NCBI GenBank assembly: GCA_037576215.1
Contig: JBANDB010000018.1
Location: forward strand, 186,001 to 250,000
Length of the DNA: 64,000 nucleotides
Reading direction: 5' to 3'
DNA from: Armillaria gallica
Lineage: Eukaryota; Basidiomycota; Agaricomycetes; Agaricales; Physalacriaceae
The notes under the pieces are model-generated. The model saw nothing but the letters and a program-made list of their open reading frames with translations, searched no databases and was not told the origin of the DNA. The position numbers were made by a program, and so were the translations under genes. Within the stretch, counting starts at the first letter, position 1; each line of letters opens with the position of its first letter. This document shows, one piece after another, positions 56,256 through 64,000 of the stretch.

Positions 56256-56480
56256 AAAGTCTGCGGGATCACAGCTGGCAGGCGGTACTTCGCGGAGGAC
56301 TTCCAAGCCCAGACCTTCGGGATACGAGTCGTAATACTGGAAGTGAATGAAATACCAGCCCTTCCAGCGATAGATGTGGTGACCACTAGTACCCATGACG
56401 AACAGTGCTAGTGAGTAGTGGTGGCAGTTGGTTCGTACATTCTCTTTAGGGTAGGCTATATATGGTTCGCAGTCGGACAT
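54858..56480 (-). CDS. F-box-like hypothetical protein, intact copy
   Basis: A single open frame of 540 codons from ATG 56480 (MSDCEPYIAYPKENVRTNCH). N-terminal pieces include HIYRWKGWYFIHFQYYDSYP, the middle has RIRLLEALIGRTMGGSLVTR and SLCTLYTFAFTALSSCKYRM, and near residues 415-445 there is an F-box-like segment LPLDILTRISEYINDSTTLL. The end is acidic (EVEGDDDETENDEFDND). A GT at 54,886 and an AG at about 54,823 would allow a short extra exon ending NGPGFRLRSF at 54,799, so the C-terminus is uncertain. It sits directly upstream of the DUF6535 gene on the same strand, as in block B, so the pair moves as a unit. The role is unknown; ubiquitin-adaptor function is a guess from the F-box-like segment. 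Confidence 0.75.
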   Translation of the reverse strand: MSDCEPYIAYPKENVRTNCHHYSLALFVMGTSGHHIYRWKGWYFIHFQYYDSYPEGLGLEVLREVPPASCDPADFEKWSRQLAGRLDDDLKEYNMEERRSGAHEVSDDYCISHELPEYDVFIDWSYEIDLDNLVFHINRTPMFRLDCMPSSDDFCRFISWDHYGRRFYAENMPKRHRYEVNWHPSPPEISDEQLEAYKRLEATITGKGDISPLAMSVVSRTRIRLLEALIGRTMGGSLVTRYRIFNLDHIPSRDSFTEKSLCTLYTFAFTALSSCKYRMPWEPNVFRDYPAKVSEEHSLAVWLRENLCVFTWTHLYDESNLKAAVVAITTCLRSQSPASNSFGVAFSLFHCVIVELEAETGKVSHTGALDFLPSWYAYSPSTPGITALARLSEYLDHLSLGHPDVAVWTTKPLHTPLPLDILTRISEYINDSTTLLAYAGASVQTRAACKAMLMMPWVEDLRLVAVHPDSVLGDGSSPLAHDVEVEGDDDETENDEFDNDFLYNANFFTQFLDEKHPDSVFTVRTKQNQEVFNGVSSHNY

Positions 56481-56744
56481 CCACAGCCGAACATCGAAAG
56501 CCGGGCGGCATGAATAAGATAAACCCTTGTAATGATCTATGTTCTACGTACATTACTTATATCGGGGATGCTATTTTATGCTATCCTGAGTACAACTAGA
56601 CTGAAATCAAAGAATCCAATACCGAACGAGTGTATTCACCGCAAAGGCATCGTACAGGGTTAGACCCGCAATAGACCCTACCAACACCACCAATCCAAAT
56701 CTGCAGCGGCATGAGGAGAATTCTAACATTAGGGCAGACGAAAC

Positions 56745-57346
56745 TCACATAAATCCTTTCGCCAACCACCTCGTGCGTGTCGGGCATCCCTCTCGCAGAG
56801 TCCACGGCGAGAACCATGAACGCGTCCGGGGTGTGTGCGCAAGCCACGGCACGGACCAGCCGTTCCTCTCCCCTTGCTGGCCCAGATGCCTGGGTGGCAA
56901 CAGCAAATTCCTTCTTCGGCGCAGCCGCTGATTCTCCCGCTCCAAAGTCGCGATGCGATTTTCCAGCTTCTTCACCTTGTCCTCAAAGTTAACATGCAGT
57001 CCATTCACGTAAAGCCTTCGGAGGGGGTAACCAAAATATTCACGAAAGTCCCAGAAGCGCTAGTTGTTTGATAAGTTTTCAAATTATTGATTGGGAGGAG
57101 GGGCACGAACAGGGTCATCGTTGATAGAGAACGACTTGCGACAAGTTGGACACGGAGCTGTAGCGGATCCTTCGTCCCGTTGGATGCAAGTGGCTTCTGT
57201 GATGCATCTTGAGCAGTAGACGTGTCCTGCCACCGGTTATCAGAATCAAAGTTGTGGTGAGAGTGAGAACAAAGGTTACCACAGGGCGTGCAAACGGGAT
57301 CGACAAAGTCGGAGAGGCAGATGCTGCATACGCAGGAGGTAGACAT
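56745..57346 (-). CDS. RING/coiled-coil protein, three-exon form
   Basis: Exons 57346-57280, 57226-57111 and 57059-56745 give 165 residues. RING: CVCSICLSDFVDPVCTPCG, HVYCSRC, PCPTC; the intron splits the PCG Gly codon as in its relatives. The second intron is already in phase 0, after INDDP, so this gene needs no micro-exon: the micro-exon equivalent appears fused to exon 2. Exon 3 gives RFWDFREYFGYPLRRLYVNG and a coiled coil (VKKLENRIATLERENQRLRR). After it, the reading frame becomes Arg/Pro-rich, while the next frame (EFAVATQASGPARGEERLVR) looks more protein-like up to a GT donor at about 56,753. A frameshift or a missed exon at about 56,910 is therefore possible and the C-terminus is uncertain. 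Confidence 0.7.
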
Positions 57347-58277
57347 GGTAATATGAATTCTTGATGAGGAGGTCCAGCGACATTTTATAGCCGTGCATTG
57401 TTCAAGGTATTTGTTTTCGACGCTGGTCTAAGCACTGGGCGAATTTGACATCTCCTCCCAGTGGCTTGTCGAAGACAAAATGTCGACAAATTGCTGGCAG
57501 TGAAATATTGGGGCACCGCTGAAGCGCTGAAGTCTGGATGAGAACCAACATGAAGGTAAGGAGGAAAAGACAACTTTAGGGTAGGTCAGCCTGTTCGGAG
57601 TCTTCGGAGCCAATCCCGATCAAGGATGCATCCTGGCCATCGCTTCTTGTTTTACGCACGGGTCATTAAACAAGGTTACTGGAACACTCTCTGTATTTTC
57701 ATTGTTCACTGCCTTCTTTCCACCTGCCATCAGGCCTTCATCGCTACGTACGCCGGTCATACTCGATTCAGTCTTCTCGATGCTTGCTTAAGTTCTGCCC
57801 CACCTCGTCTGGACACAAACAAATTCATATCATTCTCTTTCTTCTGGTTCCTTCTCGTGAAAAATTTTCTCATTAACTTGGTTTTCAAGGACAATGTAAG
57901 ACGATACAGTGTAAAATCATCAAGTCCTCAGGTTGAACGACAATCGACGAACGTTACTGGATTGTCAGTCTGGCATATAGTTGGCCATTCAAATATCCAA
58001 GTACGGTCGCTCGTTTACCACGATGAAATTGTTCCTATGTGCCGAGCTGTCCTTTTTTTTCTTTCTTTGACTTGGGTTGCTGCATCTCAACTTCAAATAG
58101 ACGGACCCTCCTGAGCACACCGCACGGATCGAGTGATCGAAAATTATTGAACATTTCAGCTGTCATCTGTGTCGCTCAACTCCGTATCCAGTTTCCAGCA
58201 TGCGCCTAAATTAGCACTTCGACCTATCTTTGCAGTGTGGGGTAATACATAAATAGCTCCTATTTCTGTCTTACATG
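57347..58277. other. Intergenic, one unexplained 162-codon frame
   Basis: The plus-strand frame 57,626-58,114 has hydrophobic patches but no coherent signal or domain. I do not call it a gene. Confidence 0.35.
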
Positions 58278-58332
58278 ATTGCCTCCGTGGAGTCATTTTC
58301 GTCCGTCGGATCTCCAATACGGTTCCGTGTTA
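58278..58332 (+). promoter_or_regulatory. Conserved promoter block, diverged copy
   Basis: Holds GATTGCCTCCGTGGAGTC and a weak version of the second element (ATACGGTTCCGTG). The preceding ctcctatttctgtctt is shared with the block at 10.2 kb, so these two members are closest. A tatatata element lies at about 58,502. Confidence 0.4.
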
Positions 58333-58548
58333 CCGGCGGACCTGGAAAGTTGGTGCGTGAAGCACGCAAGCGACTTGGAAGGAAAGGTTTATATCAGGGA
58401 AGAACATACGGCCATGGTCAGGTGTATCTTGATGAGCACTCCATGAGCTCCTGCTCCCGAACTCATCGCGATCAAAGAGTAGGAGTACCACTTCTTTGAC
58501 ATATATATACCCCCACCATTCTTCCAATTTCCCTCACTCAACATAAAC

Positions 58549-58879
58549 ATGACCAACAGCCAATTTATCCAAACCATCAGCTATCTCTTCGCCATCGCAA
58601 TTGCAAAGGCGCTACCCGTCTTGGTCTTCGCAAAGGTGTGTGTCCCTGCGTGAGCATCTTACCCCGTCTAACCTGTTTTCGTAGGACATCCTCGCTCTTC
58701 TTCCATTCTGCGTGCCGTCTACTGCAGCGCCCGAATGTCCCCGCATTACCGTTGCGGTCAAGGTCGAAGTACAATACTCGATGATTGAACCATCGTCTCT
58801 TGTATCGTCCGACTCGACCTTTGGCAAGGTATCATCAGAATGCTATAGTGGCCCACGCATAGGCAAGCGCAGTTGGTAA
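58549..58879 (+). CDS. Small membrane-anchored protein (member 5)
   Basis: Exons 58549-58635 and 58685-58879 give 93 residues. N-terminus MTNSQFIQTISYLFAIAIAK then ALPVLVFAK, continuing after the phase-0 intron as DILALLPFCVPS. The conserved strand reads CPRITVAVKVEVQYS and the Ser-rich part ends VSSECYSGPRIGKRSW before TAA. That TAA overlaps a GTAAGT donor, so a third exon is also possible, as in members 1-3. One hydrophobic anchor and a short soluble tail are expected. Function unknown. Confidence 0.6.
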
Positions 58880-59383
58880 GTTACTTTGTTGTTGTTCTTC
58901 AAGTTGGCACATCGCTCATTGCTACGTCTAGCTTGTTCTAAATCACCGAGATAATCTGTCGCTCAGACCATGATAGTCGTCGCTCCGTGGAAGGACCTAA
59001 CAGTTGTTCTCCACGCCTATACAGCTCAATCCCTTTCCCGGTTGAGAGGTCAGGTTCGACCGCCTGCAGGAAACCACAAACCTGATATATCACGTTGTGC
59101 CTAAGACGAAAGGGCTGTCTTCACTTGAAGACGGAGCACATGTTCAGTAGGCGGGAAGGCAGACGGCAGCATTATACACCACGATTCATCGCAATGATTC
59201 TGACAGTCGTCGCAATCTTTCTGTTCATGCCCTGTCATGTACTACAGCGTTCTTTCTGCATCTCTTGAATTTTTCGTATCCTAGCTTTGCAATGTGTCGT
59301 TAGAGAAATAACTTGAAGCAGCTTAGGAAACTCGTGCAAATGTACGCGTCGAATGTTAATCAATATATGCCCTAGCGATCCTT
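58880..59383. other. Intergenic
   Basis: No supported gene; a third exon of the preceding gene could lie here but I cannot identify it. Confidence 0.35.
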
Positions 59384-60021
59384 CTAATACATCTCACGAT
59401 GGCGATAATACAGAAGCAGATCTATACAAGTGGATTGTTCAATACCATCTGCTCCAACATAACAATCGACCACCGTAGGCGCCAAGACCAAAAATACGAC
59501 GCCGAGTATGATCATCCTAGAAAGAAGCATTCTAAGTCTATTTCGGAGGTATACAAGCGAGCTTACCCTATTACTTTGATGATGAACACGATCGCACCCC
59601 ACGCGCTCTCTTGATTCAAATTGTCCTTCTCTAAGCGCCGCTTGTGACTCCGAAGCTAAAAGTATCTTTAAGATATGATAAAGGGTCCAAGTAATCTCTA
59701 CTTGCGTCTGCAAGACCTTTAGCTAAATATACACAGTTCAAAGCCTTGTTCACATGATAAGCCAATGCGGGAAACAGTTTTACCTACGTCAAACGCGCGA
59801 CGACATGATGGACACGAATATGCCGTTCTACCCGCCTCCGCTGCCTCCGAGATCCAACCATTTAGACACTGCATGCAAAACATGTGTTGCGCAGCTGAGC
59901 GAAATGTCGAGATTTTACCCGAACGCATAATTGGTAAGATGGAGGACTTACGACATGGTGTACAAACAGGGTTCGTGAATCCGGCTAGACAAATAACGCA
60001 GCAGTCTTCATCTGTGTCCAT
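59384..60021 (-). CDS. RING-finger protein with C-terminal membrane segment
   Basis: Exon 1 (60021-59952) encodes CCVICLAGFTNPVCTPC and ends in phase 1 at the usual place. Exon 2 (59894-59784) gives HMFCMQCLNGWISEAAEAG and CPSCRRAFDV. The micro-exon step between 59,784 and 59,655 is unclear. Exon 3 (59655-59567) starts LRSHKRRLEKDNLNQESAWG in phase 0. Exon 4 (59516-59384) gives MIILGVVFLVLAPTVVDCYV and ends HREMY. Together IVFIIKVIG and the following segment form a membrane helix. The Gly of PCG-H is replaced (Pro-Ala-Gln before His), which could weaken the RING. A membrane-tethered RING ligase is the likely role. Confidence 0.6.
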
Positions 60022-60245
60022 GGTACATACAGGAGGAGGGAAGGAGAAAGATAAAGACCGCCTTCAACACGCTCAAGACACGTGTAGAGGATTCAACCGC
60101 CAGTTTCCGGATAGCATGTCATCAGCCGCTTAATCACACTTAGTCTAGACGGCCGCTCAAATGGCAAGATGACCAATTGTCGGTACGATGTCTTGAGGAA
60201 GGCAGATTCCTAGGCAGCAAATGTTGGAACGCCTGCTCAACGAAC

Positions 60246-61254
60246 TTAAAGGGGCGTACCTGGCTCAGTATACGTTTGAAAGGAAGGAAGGAAGTTTTGA
60301 AAGTCAATGATGTAATTCTTGATGAAGGTAGCCGATATGTCGATGAAGCGGGTGGAAATTTCTTCCCAGAACGACTTTGCGAGGTCATATAACGGAGGAC
60401 ACCCATGCTCTAGAAACAGCTGGAAGATCTTGAGACTTGCAGTGCCCACAGCCCAAGTCACCACGAATCTGAAATGATCTTGCATAAGCTGATAATCACG
60501 ATCGGAGGACACTCACGATACCAATGACAGTAACACTAGTGTCGTGGTCACCCTGATCGTAACCCATATACCGTGTCCCAACTGGCTCGAGCACTCTCCA
60601 GGGCGAGTCGATAAACACCAGACTAACTTCGCAATGAGACACAGAACAGCGACGAAAAGACGCATGACATCATCAAACAACGCCGTCAGAACACCCGCAA
60701 GAGTGACTATGTTGGTAAGGATACCGAGAAACGCATTGGCGGCGGTTGGGTAGCTACCCTTTTTCGTGGCCAAGTCTGCCTTCTCCTCGGCGGCGCTTCG
60801 AAGTTCTTCGCAGCGTTCCAACTCGGATAACAGGAATGCGTTGTACGCATCCACCTCTTTAACTTCTTTCCGGAGTGCATGAAGCTCGTGTACCAGCGAA
60901 TCTGTCTGGGGAATGAACACCTTGCGCAACTTTTAACGACGGTCAATAGGATGCCTTTGAAGGGTTTGAAGCACGAGCTTGTACTCACTTTATCTATAGG
61001 GGTCAGATGGTGAGCGCGAATTTACTGCTCTGAACTCGTTTAAGTACCTTTGGTGATGATAGCACTGCAAAAAGGGCAAGTACAGGACCGGCCTTGACGC
61101 TGGGTGGAGCCATACCACTCGTTGATACACCTCAGACAGAATATGTGACCTACAACTGATCAGTACCGATTGATAACGACGACAGAACCCACTTACCACA
61201 GGCTGCAGAATGAGGCTCTGTGAGAGGATCCTGGCAGATAAGACACTCAATCAT
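60246..61254 (-). CDS. Membrane-anchored RING protein with a 5-nt micro-exon
   Basis: Exons 61254-61197, 61149-61048, 60993-60989 (5 nt), 60929-60517 and 60468-60246 keep frame and give 266 residues. RING: CLICQDPLTEPHSAACG, HIFCLRCINEWYGSTQ, CTCPFC. The 5-nt exon completes an Asp codon and adds Lys, moving phase 1 to phase 0; it is flanked by cctatag and gtgagt. Exon 4 opens LRKVFIPQTDSLVHELHALR, then a coiled coil (EVKEVDAYNAFLLSELERCE) and hydrophobic helices (AFLGILTNIVTLAGVLTALF, LFVAVLCLIAKLVWCL and TTLVLLSLV). A fourth hydrophobic part is FVVTWAVGTASLKIFQLF. It is likely an organelle- or endomembrane-bound ubiquitin ligase. The last intron and stop are less certain. Confidence 0.75.
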
Positions 61255-62915
61255 TCTGAATCAACGGTAGAGCAGAAAGAGGGAAGAAGGGGGAACTTAG
61301 ATCGCGATCGTGAGATAAATACCATGTCTCAGTCATGAAAAGCGCGGTAGGTTTTTGATCTTGGATAAAGTTTGATGCCGTTTGCACATGACTTTTAAGG
61401 AGGACTCGACCCTAATCCGTGCTATGAATGAAAGATACAATTCCTCAAGTCAATCAAACGTCGTTTTAGTTGGACATGTGCAGACAAACATAACGATTTG
61501 ATGAAACGTAGTGAAGATGAGAGCCTCCATGCTACCTAGGCGTTTACATGTTAAAATGCGAGCTTCTTTAGACCCACCCCCGCCCTACCATACATATATT
61601 GGTTAGCAGGATGAAGGTACCCGTAGACGATAAGGACGCACAAATGAAAGAGAAGCATCCATCCGAAGAGGTACACGAGCGGCTAGAGCAGCCGTGGTGA
61701 TCGCCACCAAGCTCGTCGCTATCTTGTAGAGGCCAAGGGCTGGCCAGAAAAAGTTGACACGTTTTCCTAAATACCTGGCGTTAAAGGCGTCACTGATAGG
61801 CAGAGGATCAGTTTCCTACCTCTATATCTGACATATAGACAAAGACTGGCAGGAGCTATTTTGTCGCGCCTTAAACAACCCCTTCCATCCATTCCGGTGT
61901 TTACTCGGGTCACGGTAAAGTCTATCCTCAGATAAACGTTGGACGATGGTGGACTTCAACGTATCGTGTTGCTCTGCCTAAGTCTCAAACTGAGAGCAGA
62001 CCGTCGTTTCCCGAGGGGCCATTCCAAAGGTTAGGGCGCTATATTATGGCCAGTCCCACCAACGATGCTACCACGTCCACGATTTGGAAAATAGCCGATG
62101 CGAAAATCGCTTGAGCAGGAGTCTAGAAAAGTTACAAGTTGACAAAACTTGAGCGCTTGAGCTTGGACGTCCGATAATGGACACATACCTAAAGTTTGAG
62201 CTCTCTCAAGCGATGTAGGGACCAAGACATTGACAAGTGCATTTAACTGGCAGTGACGGACAGAGACGAAGCGAAAACTTGCGGAGAGCCCTGGAAAGCC
62301 TAGGCCCAACACGTGATTTTGTCATCAAATCACGGCTGATATATATTTCTTGCGCGCGCTCAAACGCGTGTCGCGCGACGCGACGCGTCATGCGGTCCGG
62401 AAAGTTGCAGACGTTAGCACATACCACTTCCGAGATAGTAGATATTGTTACAATTGAATATAATACAAAGACTTTAATTCCGTTATTTCGTTCATGAACA
62501 GTAAGACTGCCAGATCGCACTGCGAGCCTCAAGGAAGATCACTGAATCGAAAGGAGATGTTTTTCATGTTTCAGCAGGTAGCGCGCACCCGGGGGAGGCC
62601 AATTATGGCGCGTAGAGGAAAACGTGGTTTCCTTCTTAGGAATAAACATACCCCGCTGAATGACTTTTCATTGTCAAAACGGCGAGATGTCTCCTAGGAC
62701 AAGTCATGTGGATGAAGTAGACAGCATCATGGGTCACATCTTACAGCAAGGACTCCCAAATATGTACCGTCTAGTACTTATCAGTTATCGATAGGCGCCA
62801 CACAGGGTGGTTCCATGCAAAAAGATGAATGCAGAGTACCGGGAACCGAATAGAGATATCCATGAATAAAAGAAAAGAGCCCGATGGGAAGATACATATA
62901 AGATAATTGGTGCGT
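61255..62915. other. Intergenic, 1.6 kb, no supported gene
   Basis: A minus-strand segment near 62,045-62,125 reads AQAIFASAIFQIVDVVASLV in front of a TAG, which looks like a membrane helix at the end of a small protein, but I find no upstream exon in frame. The rest has only short frames. Confidence 0.35.
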
Positions 62916-63673
62916 TTACTGGAAGCACTGTCCTTGAAAACATGCACGGTGTGCACCAAGAGGCTTCGGCAAAATATACACAATCTGCTTCAATCCAAGG
63001 ATCATTCTGCACGAGATGTGTGTGAGCCACACATAACAAGCAGGCGACGTAAAGAACACCCACAAGATGAAAATAAAAACCCATCCAAGCACATACACTT
63101 CGAAGTGCAACGACGGTAGCTTCCTCCACACGACCACCTGGCTGAGCTTATCCAGTTGCAAGTCCTTTTGATGTATCTGACGTGCCATGTACTCGCACTG
63201 AGACTGGAGGGACGCCAGCTGTTTGCTAAGTCGTTCATTCTCCTGTTTTTCCGTGTTATTATGGTCGATATGGATCTCACGGACAGCGGAGAACAAGTAG
63301 GGTCGGAATTTATGCGGCACGGACTTTATCTGAACAAAAGATCTTGTCATACAGCACACCACGAAGCGGAGTTACGTACGGTCCCTTCTAATGGGTCTTG
63401 GAACGCGAGGGTCAGTTATTGGAGCAAGCGACGAATACACACGTACCACGGGGGAACAGCTTGGAACACTTTGGGCAGTGCGAGGCTCTGAAGCTGTATC
63501 CATTGATTTGGCTGATATCCAGACTCTCCATCCCATCTACGCATGGCTTGCAATATATATGGCCTACGGGCGATTTTAAGAAAGTGAAAGAAACGGAGCC
63601 ATGAAAGCTCACCACAGGGAAGAGAAAAGAGAGACTTGGTCTCAGAGTGACACACGGGGCACGAGTCGACCAT
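62916..63673 (-). CDS. Membrane-anchored RING/coiled-coil protein with a 17-nt micro-exon
   Basis: Exons 63673-63613, 63563-63447, 63396-63380 (17 nt) and 63329-62916 join in frame, giving 202 residues. RING: CPVCHSETKSLFSLPCG, HIYCKPCVDG, HCPKCSKLFP. The 17-nt exon encodes PLEGT plus part of an Asp codon and brings the frame to phase 0. Exon 4 begins IKSVPHKFRPYLFSAVREIH (the equivalent of SIRRVF), then a coiled coil (ENERLSKQLASLQSQCEYMA) and a membrane hairpin (VYVLGWVFIFILWVFFTSPA, CYVWL). More coding sequence may be spliced on downstream toward 62,771. It forms a group with the genes at 59.4 and 60.2 kb. Confidence 0.7.
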
Positions 63674-64000
63674 GTTCGCAGTGAAGCAGTAGTGGTAGGG
63701 AAGATGAAAGAGACGATATCACATATGTCACGCTTTAAATCTTCCGTTTTCACTCGGGTTAAGGTCTGATTGGTTTTAGGATTAATTGCTGCTTTTTTCT
63801 TATGTTATTAGTACATGACTAAGTCATGGGCTGCCCATCCTCCCCTACGAATGGTAACCGTATAAGTACAAAGATCGCATCGACGCAGAGAACACAGTGC
63901 ATACCTTCAGTGAGTCGCGCGTTTGAGCGATGTTCCGACAACTGAACAAGTAGAGGGTATCCATATTCCTCACAACTCCGGCGCATCACATCCAAGGCGT
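63674..64000. other. Right window end, no supported gene
   Basis: Upstream region of the last RING gene; nothing further is supported before the edge. Confidence 0.4.

Noticed and set aside
57626..58114. 162-codon plus-strand frame
   Set aside because: Mixed hydrophobic patches without a plausible topology or relative; likely chance.
62031..62532. Two overlapping minus-strand frames, one near a helix-like segment
   Set aside because: The helix-like segment ends at a TAG in a different frame, and no start or upstream exon could be joined.

Overview
The window looks like nuclear DNA of a filamentous basidiomycete, most likely an agaricomycete (mushroom-type) fungus. The evidence is the gene structure (many 45-70 nt GT-AG introns, very short exons) and the families present: DUF6535 membrane proteins, F-box proteins carrying the IRRLPxExLLEIF type of box, a GH16 endoglucanase, Kre9/Knh1-like secreted proteins and a group A FAD monooxygenase. 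I see no rRNA, tRNA, CRISPR array or complete transposon. All gene models are my own splices read from the sequence.

Layout. 1-20 kb: an F-box gene cut by the left edge, a Kre9-like secreted protein, a decayed RING gene, a decayed secreted protein, a RING/coiled-coil gene, a small membrane protein, a second F-box gene, a GH16 glucanase and two related multi-pass membrane proteins. 19.6-27.2 kb (block A) and 33.6-41.0 kb (block A') are two copies of one segment: Kre9-like gene, RING gene, small membrane protein gene, second RING gene, and the start of a third RING gene. Between them, 27.2-33.6 kb (block B) holds a monooxygenase fragment, a DUF6535 gene and a truncated F-box-like gene. The fuller counterparts lie at 43.8-45.8 kb and 51.4-56.5 kb (block B'). 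56.7-63.7 kb is a run of four RING genes on the minus strand plus one more small membrane protein gene.

Main observations. (1) At least twelve RING-finger genes or remnants share one architecture: a phase-1 intron inside the Gly codon of the PCG-H step of the RING, an exon of about 100 nt, and in several a micro-exon of 5-17 nt (always 3n+2) that brings the frame to phase 0 before a coiled-coil or membrane-anchored tail. (2) Block B contains about 1.49 kb (27,397-28,885) in which I find no CpG, followed by about 1.2 kb with few. Paired sequence in B' keeps its CpGs, and the changes are TpG or CpA, as expected of cytosine deamination; the edges are abrupt. (3) A five-member family of small membrane proteins that I do not recognise has a shared promoter block 230-305 nt before each start. 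(4) A' carries a 345-bp inversion relative to A, and its left junction cuts an F-box-like gene.

Functional reading (inference): the locus is an accessory region built by repeated segmental duplication, rich in ubiquitin-ligase-type adaptors (RING, F-box) and fast-evolving membrane proteins, with many copies decaying by C-to-T nonsense changes.
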